From NCBI GenBank assembly GCA_012735215.1, contig JAAYHX010000023.1, positions 124,001-188,000 of the forward strand: 64,000 nt of DNA, given 5' to 3'. Made by a program: the position numbers and the translations under genes. How positions within the stretch are numbered: the first letter of the stretch is position 1; every line of letters begins with the position of its first letter. The stretch comes from Tissierellia bacterium. GTDB taxonomy: Bacteria > Bacillota > Clostridia > Tissierellales > Tepidimicrobiaceae. The notes beneath the pieces are model-generated. The model searched no databases. It saw only the letters and a list, made by a program, of their open reading frames with translations, and was not told the origin of the DNA. Shown piece after piece: positions 25,909 to 34,059 of this stretch.

Positions 25909-26562
25909 GTGAGGTATTATTTGAAGATTATCAGAAGAAAAGGATCTATACTATGGATTATAGCCTTGATCATACTGATAATATACACATATAGATACAT
26001 AGATAAGAATATAAGGCCAAGTATAGTTGCCATTTCTGAAGTCAAGGCAAAGCAGGTTACAACTCAAGCAATAAATAATACCATAAAGAATAAGATAAAA
26101 AACGATATAGATTATAGTGATTTAATATTTGTACAATATGATAATGAGGGAAAGGTTACTCTTATGCAGGCAAACACTATGCTGATGAATAGTGTGGCCA
26201 GTGAAGTTGCCCTGCAGGTTCAGGAAGAGTTAAAGCAGATATCCGAATCCATCATAAGGGTGCCCCTAAGCAATGCCTTCGACACTGACCTGATTAGTTT
26301 GCCTAGCATCAAGGTTAGAATAGTACCCCAGGGATCTGTGGTTGTAGATTATGCTACTGAGTTTGAGTCTACAGGTATTAATCAAACTAGGCATAGAATA
26401 TACATAATTGTAACAACGGATATCAAGTTGATTGTTCCCCTTGTGTCTGAGGAAATCAGGGTTACAACAAATATACCTATTGCGGAAACCATTATAATAG
26501 GAGATGTACCAGAACAGTTTGTAAACGTTCCTGATGATGAAATACTGAATCTAGTTAATTAA
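25909..26562 (+). CDS. yunB: Sporulation protein YunB
   Basis: A 217-residue membrane-anchored protein. An N-terminal helix (about 13-30) precedes an extracytoplasmic domain with RPSIVAISEVKAKQVTTQAIN, characteristic of YunB. In Bacillus it is a sigma-E controlled mother-cell protein. The start is GTG at 25909 behind AGGAGGGATG. It is divergent from the PBP gene, sharing about 140 bases of upstream region. The C-terminus (PIAETIIIGDVPEQF) is also typical. Confidence 0.88.
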   Translation: MRYYLKIIRRKGSILWIIALIILIIYTYRYIDKNIRPSIVAISEVKAKQVTTQAINNTIKNKIKNDIDYSDLIFVQYDNEGKVTLMQANTMLMNSVASEVALQVQEELKQISESIIRVPLSNAFDTDLISLPSIKVRIVPQGSVVVDYATEFESTGINQTRHRIYIIVTTDIKLIVPLVSEEIRVTTNIPIAETIIIGDVPEQFVNVPDDEILNLVN

Positions 26563-26618
26563 TAACATATTTAGTGGTATAATAGTGTTACCAAAATAAA
26601 ATGAAAAAGGAGGCAAAA

Positions 26619-27908
26619 TTGAAAGGAGAATCTATTAGCAAAGAAAGAATTTTAATTGTTGGGGTTGAATTGGATAAGGATGTAATAGATATAGATGATT
26701 CCATGGATGAGTTGGAAAGTCTAGTTGAAGCAGCGGGTGGCACTGTAGTGTCTCGGGTGGTACAAAGGAGACACTCTATAGATTCGGCATTTTTTATAGG
26801 CAGGGGTAAGGCCCTTGAGATTAAAAAGTATTGTGACGAGTTGGATGTGGATACGGTAGTATTTAATGATGAATTATCTGGGGCACAGCTTAGAAACTTG
26901 GAGGATACCATAGAAAGAAAGATAGTAGATAGAACAAATCTAATACTGGATATCTTTGCTATAAGAGCAAGCTCTAGGGAAGGAAAATTGCAGGTAAAAC
27001 TTGCTCAACTAAAATACAGGTTGCCCAGACTAGTAGGATTTAGAAAATATCTATCTAGAACAGGAGGAGGAATTGGCACTAGGGGACCGGGAGAACAAAA
27101 GCTAGAAACCGATAGACGTCATATACTTAGAGAGATTAAGAATATTGAAAGAGCTTTAAAGGATGTGGAGCGAACCAGGGAAGTAAATAGGAAGAGGAGA
27201 ATTACTTCATCTATACCCATACTGGCCTTGGTAGGCTATACTAATGTGGGAAAGTCAACCTTATTGAATAAATTAGTGGAAAACTACGGTGATATAGAAG
27301 AAAAGGAAGAGGGCAAGCAAGTGTTCGTTTGTGATCAGCTATTTGCTACCTTGAGCACTTCACTTAGGCGAGCTAAGCTGCCAAATGGACAGCCTTTTTT
27401 GATAACTGATACAGTGGGCTTTGTAAGCAAACTACCTGTACATCTTGTGGAAGCCTTTAAAGGAACACTGGAGGAAGTGAAATATGCAGATTTACTTCTC
27501 CATGTGGTTGATGCCTCTAGTAAGAATCTAAATATGCAGATAAAGACAACTATTGATATATTAAAGGACTTAGAAGTATTAGACAAACCCATTATTACTG
27601 TATTTAACAAAATGGATAAAGCAGATTTCCAAAGCATTATATACGATAGCAAATATGTTGACAAAAAGGTATTTATATCAGCCCAGAAGGAAGAAAATCT
27701 AGATCAATTGATAAATATGATTCAGGAAAGCTTTCCTGTTAAATATAGGGAAGTGAAAATGCTTATACCTTACAGCTACCAGTCTGACCTAAGCTATATA
27801 TTGGATAGATACAATATACTGCAAATGGAACATAAGGAAGATGGTGTACATTTAAGCTTAAATATAGCCCTTGAGGATTATGAACGATATAAAAAGTTTA
27901 TAGTATAA
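26619..27908 (+). CDS. hflX: GTPase HflX
   Basis: A 429-residue GTPase that binds stalled or damaged 70S/50S ribosomes and can split them. The N-terminal HflX domain includes the glycine-rich GGIGTRGPGEQKLETDRR near residue 148. G1 is GYTNVGKST, G3 is DTVGF, and G4 is NKMD. An ATG at 26601 has no ribosome site, while AAAGGAGG (26606-26613) is five bases before TTG 26619, so TTG is preferred. Confidence 0.93.
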   Translation: MKGESISKERILIVGVELDKDVIDIDDSMDELESLVEAAGGTVVSRVVQRRHSIDSAFFIGRGKALEIKKYCDELDVDTVVFNDELSGAQLRNLEDTIERKIVDRTNLILDIFAIRASSREGKLQVKLAQLKYRLPRLVGFRKYLSRTGGGIGTRGPGEQKLETDRRHILREIKNIERALKDVERTREVNRKRRITSSIPILALVGYTNVGKSTLLNKLVENYGDIEEKEEGKQVFVCDQLFATLSTSLRRAKLPNGQPFLITDTVGFVSKLPVHLVEAFKGTLEEVKYADLLLHVVDASSKNLNMQIKTTIDILKDLEVLDKPIITVFNKMDKADFQSIIYDSKYVDKKVFISAQKEENLDQLINMIQESFPVKYREVKMLIPYSYQSDLSYILDRYNILQMEHKEDGVHLSLNIALEDYERYKKFIV

Positions 27909-28002
27909 TCTAAATATATAATATTTTGAAATTTAATAATAGTTGAATTTTTATTCAATTTTGGGTATTATAATAGTAATACTTCTAAGGAGGCTGATTC
28001 TT

Positions 28003-28443
28003 ATGATAGTAAGAGACTGTGCAGGTGGTGTTGTCTTCCACAAGGATAAGGTTTTAATATTAAAGAACGATAAGAACCAATGGGTTTTACCTAAAGGAAA
28101 AATTCGTGACGGTTTTCTTCCCACTGAAACTGCTATAAGCCGTATTAAACATGAAGCTGGCGTAGATGCGAGTATAGTATCAACTGCGGGGGAAACTAGT
28201 TACGAATTTTTTTCATTATCAAGGAAACAGCTAGTTTGTAATCAAATCATATGGTATGTTATGGAAGCTTCAAGTGAGAACTATAAGATAAATGCTGAAG
28301 AGGGATTTAGAGATGGTGGCTTCTATCCAATAAATCAAGCTCTTGAAATGATTACCCATAGTCAGGACAGATCACTAGTTAGTTTATCATATAAAAAATA
28401 CTTAGAATATAAGGATTTTGAGGTTAAGCAAATCCTTGCTTAA
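28003..28443 (+). CDS. Nudix-fold protein with degenerate Nudix box
   Basis: A 146-residue protein of the Nudix fold: RDCAGGVVF start, WVLPKGKI entering the Nudix box. The box should read G-x5-E-x7-R-E-U-x-E-E-x-G-U. Here G32 is kept, but E38 is Phe, R46-E47 is Ser-Arg, and E50 is His; only E51 and G53 remain. Pyrophosphohydrolase activity is therefore doubtful; a binding or regulatory role is possible. The ATG at 28003 has AAGGAGG 9 bases upstream; the frame is open further upstream but without a ribosome site. Confidence 0.8.
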   Translation: MIVRDCAGGVVFHKDKVLILKNDKNQWVLPKGKIRDGFLPTETAISRIKHEAGVDASIVSTAGETSYEFFSLSRKQLVCNQIIWYVMEASSENYKINAEEGFRDGGFYPINQALEMITHSQDRSLVSLSYKKYLEYKDFEVKQILA

Positions 28444-28474
28444 AAAATAGACTAGATAGGACTAAATGATAATT

Positions 28475-28533
28475 TGCTCCCTTTATAGCAGAGACAATAT
28501 AATTTCTGTTTATTAAGGGGAGCATTTTATATT
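28475..28533 (+). terminator. Terminator after the Nudix-like gene
   Basis: TGCTCCC (28475-28481) pairs with GGGAGCA (28518-28524), extended by CTT/AAG, followed by TTTTATATTT. The loop is about 30 bases. Confidence 0.6.
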
Positions 28534-28614
28534 TGTAAGGTATAATAATGATATAATATAATTATGCTGCAATAATTGAAATGTTATTGGGTGATTATAT
28601 AGGAGGAGATGGGT

Positions 28615-29262
28615 TTGGACAAGGTATATAGAACGGTACATAAGTTTGGTAAAGATGAAATTATAATCAATAAGTCTAGGTTTATTGGCTATGCCATGCC
28701 TGTAGAATCTGAAAGTGAAGCCCTGGATTTTATAGATAGAATAAAGACAGAACACAGGGATGCTACCCATAATGTTTATGCCTATGTGCTAGGAGAGAAT
28801 AGTAATGTTCAGAAATTCAGTGATGATGGGGAGCCTTCTGGTACTGCTGGGATACCGGTGTTGGAGGTAATAAAGAAAGAGGATTTGAGGAATGTTGCAG
28901 TGGTGGTTACCAGATATTTTGGTGGCATTAAACTAGGGGCTGGTGGACTTATAAGGGCCTATACAAAGGGTGCTAAAGTAGGATTGGAAGCTGCTATAAT
29001 AGTTGATAAGGTATTGCATTACAGGGTAAAAATTAGAATAAATTACTCCTTATATGGAATGGTTGAAAATTTCCTGAATACCCATGGCTATATAGTAGAT
29101 GATATACAGTATGATGAGGCAGTGAATATTTTTGTATACGTGAAATTTTCTGATGTAGAGAGGTTTATTAATACAGTTAAGGACATGGCTAGTGGCAATG
29201 TGGACATTGAAAGGGTAGGGGAAGAATACTTATCTATTAAAGATGGGAAAAGAATTATATAG
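28615..29262 (+). CDS. IMPACT/YigZ family protein (UPF0029)
   Basis: A 215-residue two-domain protein: an N-terminal IMPACT domain (KSRFIGYAMPVESESEAL, then DDGEPSGTAG and VTRYFGGIKLGAGGLIRAY) and a C-terminal ferredoxin-like domain. Bacterial members are ribosome-associated by analogy to eukaryotic IMPACT, but the function is not established. The ATG at 28609 sits on the AGGAGG site, so TTG 28615 (8 bases away) is preferred. Confidence 0.88.
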   Translation: MDKVYRTVHKFGKDEIIINKSRFIGYAMPVESESEALDFIDRIKTEHRDATHNVYAYVLGENSNVQKFSDDGEPSGTAGIPVLEVIKKEDLRNVAVVVTRYFGGIKLGAGGLIRAYTKGAKVGLEAAIIVDKVLHYRVKIRINYSLYGMVENFLNTHGYIVDDIQYDEAVNIFVYVKFSDVERFINTVKDMASGNVDIERVGEEYLSIKDGKRII

Positions 29263-29308
29263 TTTTATACAAGCTATTTAGAGATATTATATTAGAGAGG
29301 TGATTTGC

Positions 29309-29707
29309 ATGTTAAGAGATGAATTGTTAAGTAAGAAAATTTGGGCAGTAGTTGGTGTTACAGAGAATAGGGAAAAATTCGGATACAAGATTTTCAAAAA
29401 ACTTATTGAACATGGTTATGAAACCTATGGGGTAAACCCAAAATATAGTTCTATTGATGGAGAAAAGGTGTATCCAGATCTAAAAAGCCTTCCAAAGAAG
29501 GTGGAAGCAGTAGATGTTGTTGTACCACCAAAGGTTGCTTTAGGGTTGCTTGATGAGATACAGGAGCTTGGCATTGAGAACGTATGGTTCCAACCAGGAA
29601 CATATGATGAAGAGGTAATTGAGAAGGCTCAAAAGTTAGGATTAAAGATTGTATATGATGATTGTGTTTATGCTAGGTTAGTTGAAAGGGAAGAAGATAG
29701 GTCCTAA
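29309..29707 (+). CDS. CoA-binding domain protein
   Basis: A 132-residue Rossmann-fold protein of the CoA_binding_2 family (YccU type). The fold starts with KIWAVVGVTENREKFGYKIF, the dinucleotide-like loop, and continues with AVDVVVPP and FQPGTYDEEVIEKAQ. The family resembles the CoA-binding half of succinyl-CoA synthetase; physiological role unknown. ATG 29309 is preferred because GTG 29300 lies within the AGAGAGGTGA ribosome site. Its stop overlaps the convergent permease gene by 4 bases. Confidence 0.85.
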   Translation: MLRDELLSKKIWAVVGVTENREKFGYKIFKKLIEHGYETYGVNPKYSSIDGEKVYPDLKSLPKKVEAVDVVVPPKVALGLLDEIQELGIENVWFQPGTYDEEVIEKAQKLGLKIVYDDCVYARLVEREEDRS

Positions 29708-29724
29708 GGGGACCTATCTTTTTT
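29694..29724 (+). terminator. Terminator in the overlap of convergent genes
   Basis: AAGATAGGTCC (29694-29704), loop TAAGG, GGACCTATCTT (29710-29720), then Ts. The stem contains the stop codons of both converging genes. Confidence 0.8.
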
Positions 29725-30060
29725 GAAGAATTCATAGAGGCCAATAAGGAGCAGGAAGATTCCAAAGTATTTTCTTAAATTATCAGGATCTATATTAATA
29801 GCTAAGTAGGAGCCTAACAGAGCACCAGCAATGCCTGATGGTATTATCCGCTTGATAGATTTTAAGTCAATATTTTTTTGCCTATAGTGTACTATCAAGG
29901 CGATTATTGCTGCTGGAATAAATACTATCAAGTTTATTCCCTGAGCCTCCTGCTGTTTAAGATCAGTAAGCAATACTAGTGATGGGATCAGTATTGAGCC
30001 TCCGCCAATTCCCATACCGCTAATGATTCCTGATAGGAGGCTTATTATGAATAATTTCAT
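29704..30060 (-). CDS. TSUP/TauE-SafE half-permease, second subunit
   Basis: A 118-residue membrane protein with about four helices, equal to one half of a usual (about 250-residue) TauE/SafE family sulfite/sulfonate exporter. It contains the GIISGMGIGGGSILIPSL glycine motif that normally occurs once per half. Its ATG overlaps the stop of the upstream half gene as ATGA (30057-30060). A heterodimer is the likely working form. Substrate unknown. Confidence 0.82.
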   Translation of the reverse strand: MKLFIISLLSGIISGMGIGGGSILIPSLVLLTDLKQQEAQGINLIVFIPAAIIALIVHYRQKNIDLKSIKRIIPSGIAGALLGSYLAINIDPDNLRKYFGIFLLLIGLYEFFKKDRSP

Positions 30061-30416
30061 AGTATTATCATCCTAACTGCTGTATATATGATAAGTCCAC
30101 CAAATACTTTTCTCAGTATGGTTACTGGGACTTTTTTTAGAAATTTTGCTCCAATGAAGCTGCCTATCATAGCCCCAATTCCAACAATTATAGCTATGTC
30201 AAACCTTATAATGTTGTTTTTTAAATAGACTATTGTACTTATTATTGTTAAGGGCAATATTATGGCTATGGCAGTAGCATGAGCCTTGTAGTCCTGAAAA
30301 TGGAGTATGAAGGTAAGGGCAGGGACTACAAGGATTCCACCGCCAGAACCGAACAAGCCGTTAATAAGTCCAGTGATAAAGCCAATTATAATAAACTTTA
30401 AATGTCTAATGTACAT
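30057..30416 (-). CDS. TSUP/TauE-SafE half-permease, first subunit
   Basis: A 119-residue membrane protein, the other half of a TSUP permease, with GLINGLFGSGGGILVVPAL near residue 17. AAAGGAGA lies 7 bases upstream of its ATG on the minus strand. It is transcribed divergently from nadE. The glycine motif shared with the second gene suggests an ancient internal duplication kept as two genes. Confidence 0.82.
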   Translation of the reverse strand: MYIRHLKFIIIGFITGLINGLFGSGGGILVVPALTFILHFQDYKAHATAIAIILPLTIISTIVYLKNNIIRFDIAIIVGIGAMIGSFIGAKFLKKVPVTILRKVFGGLIIYTAVRMIIL

Positions 30417-30523
30417 ATATTTCTCCTTTGTGTTATAATAAGTATTGTTAAAAGTGGTATTACTAATTATAATTAGCCAATGTGTAGTTACTTATACCTG
30501 AAAAAAACATGGGGAGGAATATA

Positions 30524-31252
30524 ATGGAAAGGTTATGCAAGGAGATTGTAGATTGGCTCAAGGAAAAGGCAGCAGAGGCAAAGGCTAAAGGTCTAGTTTT
30601 TGGAGTTAGTGGTGGTGTTGATTCAGCAGTAGTAGCAGCTTTAGCAAAAAGAGCTTTTCCAGAGAATTCTTTGGGAATCATTATGCCCTGTCATAGCAAT
30701 CCTATTGATGAAGAACATGGTCTGTTAGTTGCAAATAGTGTAGGTATTGATATTCAAAAGGTGGATCTAAGTAAAACCTATGATCAGCTATTAGAATCTT
30801 TAGATTTGGAAAATGCAAACAAGATGGCGCTTGCTAATATAAAACCTAGATTGAGGATGATAACATTATATTTTTATGCCCAAGTCAATAACTACTTGGT
30901 AGTTGGCTCTACCAACAAAAGTGAATTTACTGTAGGCTACTTTACAAAATACGCTGATAGTGGTGTAGATTTAATGCCTTTGGCATCTCTAACTAAGACC
31001 GAAGTGCGAAAGTTGGCTGAATATCTGAATATACCTAAGATAATCATTGAAAAGGCTCCTACAGCAGGATTATGGGAAAACCAAACTGATGAAGATGAGA
31101 TGGGATTTGGTTATGATGTATTAGACAACTATATAAGAAATAAAACAGGACCTAAGGATATTGTAGAGAAGATCAATCTTATGAATAGAAGGAGCGAGCA
31201 TAAGAGAAATCTTCCGCCTATATTTGTGCCTAACTGCAAAGATTTACTATAA
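30524..31252 (+). CDS. nadE: NH3-dependent NAD+ synthetase
   Basis: A 242-residue enzyme that adenylates and amidates nicotinic acid adenine dinucleotide to NAD+. The PP-loop is FGVSGGVDSAVV near residue 30; NKSEFTVGYFTKYADSGVD near 138 and EKAPTAGLW near 182 are also typical. There is no glutaminase domain, so ammonia is the nitrogen donor. An upstream ATG at 30509 overlaps the ribosome site GGGGAGG; ATG 30524 is 6 bases beyond it. Confidence 0.95.
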   Translation: MERLCKEIVDWLKEKAAEAKAKGLVFGVSGGVDSAVVAALAKRAFPENSLGIIMPCHSNPIDEEHGLLVANSVGIDIQKVDLSKTYDQLLESLDLENANKMALANIKPRLRMITLYFYAQVNNYLVVGSTNKSEFTVGYFTKYADSGVDLMPLASLTKTEVRKLAEYLNIPKIIIEKAPTAGLWENQTDEDEMGFGYDVLDNYIRNKTGPKDIVEKINLMNRRSEHKRNLPPIFVPNCKDLL

Positions 31253-31308
31253 ACTAATATTAGAATATGTTATTATATATGTGAAATATTTAGGGAGGTT
31301 AGATTACA

Positions 31309-32052
31309 ATGGCAGGTCATTCTAAATGGCATAATATAAAAAACAAAAAAGGCAAAGAAGATGCAAAAAGAGCTAAGATGTTCACTAAACTAGCAAGATA
31401 TATCATAGTGGCTGTTAGGGAAGGCGGTCCAGATCCAGAATTTAATTCAGCCTTAAAGGCAGCTATTGAAAAGGCAAAAGCGGCTAATATGCCAAACGAC
31501 AATATAGAAAGAGCTATAAAAAGAGGTAGTGGTGAATTAGGTGCAAATACTTATGAAGAAATTAGGTATGAAGGATACGGTCCTGGTGGAATAGCAGTGT
31601 TTGTAACATGTCTAACAGATAATAGGAATAGAACGGCTTCCGATATTAGACATGCCTTCGATAAGTTTGGCGGTAACTTGGGACAATCTGGGTGTGTTTC
31701 CTTTATGTTTGATAGAAAAGGTTTATTATTAATAGAAAATGAGGCTGGCATATCCGAAGAGGACTTAATGTTAGAAGCTGTAGACTTAGGAGCAGAAGAT
31801 TTTACTAACGAAGAAGATGGATTTGAAATCATAACTAGTCCTGAAGACTTCGATAAGGTAAGAGATGGACTTGCAGAAAGAGGATATAAGTTTGCTGCAG
31901 CAGAAATAACATATATACCACAAAACACTACAGAACTAACCGATGAAGATGATATAAAGAATATGATGAAGCTAATTGAAACCTTGGAAGAAAACGATGA
32001 TGTGCAAGAAGTTTACCATAATTGGGAAATTCCTGAAGAGCTGGAGTTTTAA
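31309..32052 (+). CDS. YebC/PmpR family protein (TACO1 type)
   Basis: A 247-residue member of the YebC family, opening with [20 protein letters not shown] and containing [11 protein letters not shown]. Older annotations call it a transcriptional regulator; recent work links one branch to relief of ribosome stalling at proline tracts. It has normal length and three domains. The ATG at 31309 follows AGGGAGG. It is a single-gene unit, followed by a small ORF. Confidence 0.93.
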   Translation: MAGHSKWHNIKNKKGKEDAKRAKMFTKLARYIIVAVREGGPDPEFNSALKAAIEKAKAANMPNDNIERAIKRGSGELGANTYEEIRYEGYGPGGIAVFVTCLTDNRNRTASDIRHAFDKFGGNLGQSGCVSFMFDRKGLLLIENEAGISEEDLMLEAVDLGAEDFTNEEDGFEIITSPEDFDKVRDGLAERGYKFAAAEITYIPQNTTELTDEDDIKNMMKLIETLEENDDVQEVYHNWEIPEELEF

Positions 32053-32185
32053 GGTTCTAATAATCAAAATAAAGGATAATGGATTTTTGAACTATCTTTA
32101 GGTTATTTTGTTCAGAATAAAAATACCTTCTTTAAACATAATAAGTAGTGATACAAGTCAAGTGGATGTTTAAAGGAGGAATCTT

Positions 32186-32362
32186 ATGCCAGTAGACTTA
32201 AATACCTTTGAGTCAATTAAAGAAAGGTTTAGAAATGCAGATGTAGATGAAAAGATTGAAATATATACTACTGTACAGGGTTTATCTGTAGAGCAATATA
32301 AAGAGCTTTTAAGGATGTTTCCTATTAAGTATTTGGATAAACTAGAAAGAGCTATGAGCTGA
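32186..32362 (+). CDS. Small protein of unknown function (58 aa)
   Basis: A 58-codon open frame with AAAGGAGG six bases before ATG 32186 and a clean terminator after it. It begins MPVDLNTFESIKERF and ends LDKLERAMS. The composition is mixed charged and hydrophobic, predicted to be mostly helical, with no signal or membrane segment. I do not recognise it. The strong ribosome site and own terminator support a real gene. Confidence 0.65.
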   Translation: MPVDLNTFESIKERFRNADVDEKIEIYTTVQGLSVEQYKELLRMFPIKYLDKLERAMS

Positions 32363-32386
32363 TAGTCCTAGTTTATACATGATAAT

Positions 32387-32422
32387 AAAAGTTGAAAGAA
32401 GCTTCTTTCAACTTTTATTTTT
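32387..32422 (+). terminator. Terminator after the 58-residue ORF
   Basis: AAAAGTTGAAAGAA and TTCTTTCAACTTTT form a 14-bp perfect stem (loop GC plus fraying), followed by ATTTTT. Confidence 0.88.
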
Positions 32423-32467
32423 CAATTCATTAAGCTCAGCTAAGTAAGGATTGAAGGAGATAGTTTT

Positions 32468-33133
32468 ATGAAAAAAGCTTTTATTATCCTATTAATTATA
32501 TTTTTGCCTCTATATCTTTTTTTACAATCTATTGAGATTAATGCCTTTGATAAGGACTTCTATCTTGATTCCTATAAAAAATATGGGGTATTAGAAGTTA
32601 GCAAGAAGACCTTAGAGGAATTAGATGGTATAACAGAAGACCTTCTTAGCTACTTGAGGGATAAATCTGATGACAGTGTACTTGAAAGGCACTTTAATGA
32701 GAAAGAAGTACTCCATATGAGAGATGTGAAAATCCTTTTTAAATATGGCTTTGTTCTAAAGAATATATCCTTTGTACTATCTCTTATATCTTTAGGTGTT
32801 CTATGTTATAAAGGATATTTTAAAAGCTTAGGAATCTCATTGTTTTATGGACCCTTCATATGGTGGGGTGGGATTTTAACTATATTTTTGCTATCATTAA
32901 GCGATTTCAACAAGTATTTTACATATTTTCATCTGGTCTTTTTCGATAATGATCTATGGCTTTTGAACCCAAAGACTGATTTGTTAATCCAAATGCTTCC
33001 CCAGGAGTTTTTTAGCAGTATATTCAAGAAGATGATATTATTATTTTTACTTATGTTGGTAATAATACAAATAATAGGATATGTAGTTATGAGAAAGGGG
33101 AAGAATGGGAGTGAAAAGGCTAGGAGATTTTAA
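32468..33133 (+). CDS. lit: Lit-like membrane protein (TIGR01906/DUF1461)
   Basis: A 221-residue integral membrane protein: one N-terminal helix, an outside loop of about 75 residues, then three helices. Conserved signatures of the TIGR01906 family are EVLHMRDVK near residue 80 and YFHLVFFDNDLWLLNPKTD near 155. In the characterised member, Lit, histidines at these two positions move an acyl chain within lipoproteins to make lyso-form lipoproteins. Both His are kept here. lgt, the upstream enzyme of lipoprotein lipidation, is 8 kb away. The symbol is by homology. The downstream gene overlaps by 29 bases. Confidence 0.7.
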   Translation: MKKAFIILLIIFLPLYLFLQSIEINAFDKDFYLDSYKKYGVLEVSKKTLEELDGITEDLLSYLRDKSDDSVLERHFNEKEVLHMRDVKILFKYGFVLKNISFVLSLISLGVLCYKGYFKSLGISLFYGPFIWWGGILTIFLLSLSDFNKYFTYFHLVFFDNDLWLLNPKTDLLIQMLPQEFFSSIFKKMILLFLLMLVIIQIIGYVVMRKGKNGSEKARRF

Positions 33134-34031
33134 AAGTTACTTTAAAAGCTATAATAGAAGGTTGCTACTTAAAAACTATTACGCAGGTAAAATTAATAAG
33201 GGTAAAAACCTTTATGCTAGCCTGCTGGATAGGCTGTTTGCAACTTTAGCTTTTACTCTGCTTATATATATAATAACCTATAGGATATTTGATAGTTTGT
33301 TAGTAAGCGCTTTATTAACATCCCTCTTTGCTTCACTATATTTAGCTCTTATCTATTTGAAAAGCAGGATTATAAGGAATAAGAAGATAGCTGAAATAAA
33401 TGATCAAATAGCAAGTAAGCTTTTCATGAAAGAGCTATCTCAATATAAAGACCATGATTTTCTGTTGAGAATAAAGGAAATACTTGAAAGGTATTACAAT
33501 ACTAGTTTTCATGAAAATGCCAGTTATATTGACCTAGTAGGAGAAATAAATGGGGAACTTTATGCAGTAAAATGTATTAACAGTCCTATGAATACAAAGG
33601 TGACATTTAGGGATTTGGAAAATTTCCTATTGGAGGTTGAAAGGCAAAATATTAAGGAGGCTATAGTAGTTACCAGCTCGTACTTTACCGATGAGGTAAA
33701 GGAAAAAGTGGACTATTTACTGATGGATTTTGATCATTTAAAAGAGATTATGAAAGAAATAGGTCAATATCCTACAAGGGAAGAGATAGAGGATTATATA
33801 ATATCTGATTATAATTACAGGAAGGAAAGCATGAAGAAAGTCCTAAAAAACAACAGCAGGAACAGGATATTTAAGTTCATTCTATTAGGATTTGTGCTGT
33901 ATATGTTTTCGTTTTTTGTTCCCTATAAGACCTATTACAGGATCATATCCTACCTATCTATAGGAATTGGTACGGCAATGGCACTGTTTAAGGTGGTAAG
34001 GTACATTGAGGGGGCACAAAAGAAGGCTTGA
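33105..34031 (+). CDS. Membrane protein with a possible Mrr-like (restriction-endonuclease fold) domain
   Basis: A 308-residue protein, not clearly recognised. Two hydrophobic helices (about 46-60, 63-85) precede a soluble domain (about 95-250), and two more helices (256-272, 278-297) close the protein. The soluble part has the pattern of an Mrr-type fold: helix, D143, then ELYAVKC, then AIVVTSSYFTDEV. The usual [EQ]xK motif is not intact, so catalysis is doubtful. It overlaps the Lit-like gene by 29 bases, with GAAAGGGGAAG just before ATG 33105, so they form a coupled pair. Confidence 0.6.
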   Translation: MGVKRLGDFKSYFKSYNRRLLLKNYYAGKINKGKNLYASLLDRLFATLAFTLLIYIITYRIFDSLLVSALLTSLFASLYLALIYLKSRIIRNKKIAEINDQIASKLFMKELSQYKDHDFLLRIKEILERYYNTSFHENASYIDLVGEINGELYAVKCINSPMNTKVTFRDLENFLLEVERQNIKEAIVVTSSYFTDEVKEKVDYLLMDFDHLKEIMKEIGQYPTREEIEDYIISDYNYRKESMKKVLKNNSRNRIFKFILLGFVLYMFSFFVPYKTYYRIISYLSIGIGTAMALFKVVRYIEGAQKKA

Positions 34032-34059
34032 ATATAGTTATGTAGTTTGGGGTGATCAT

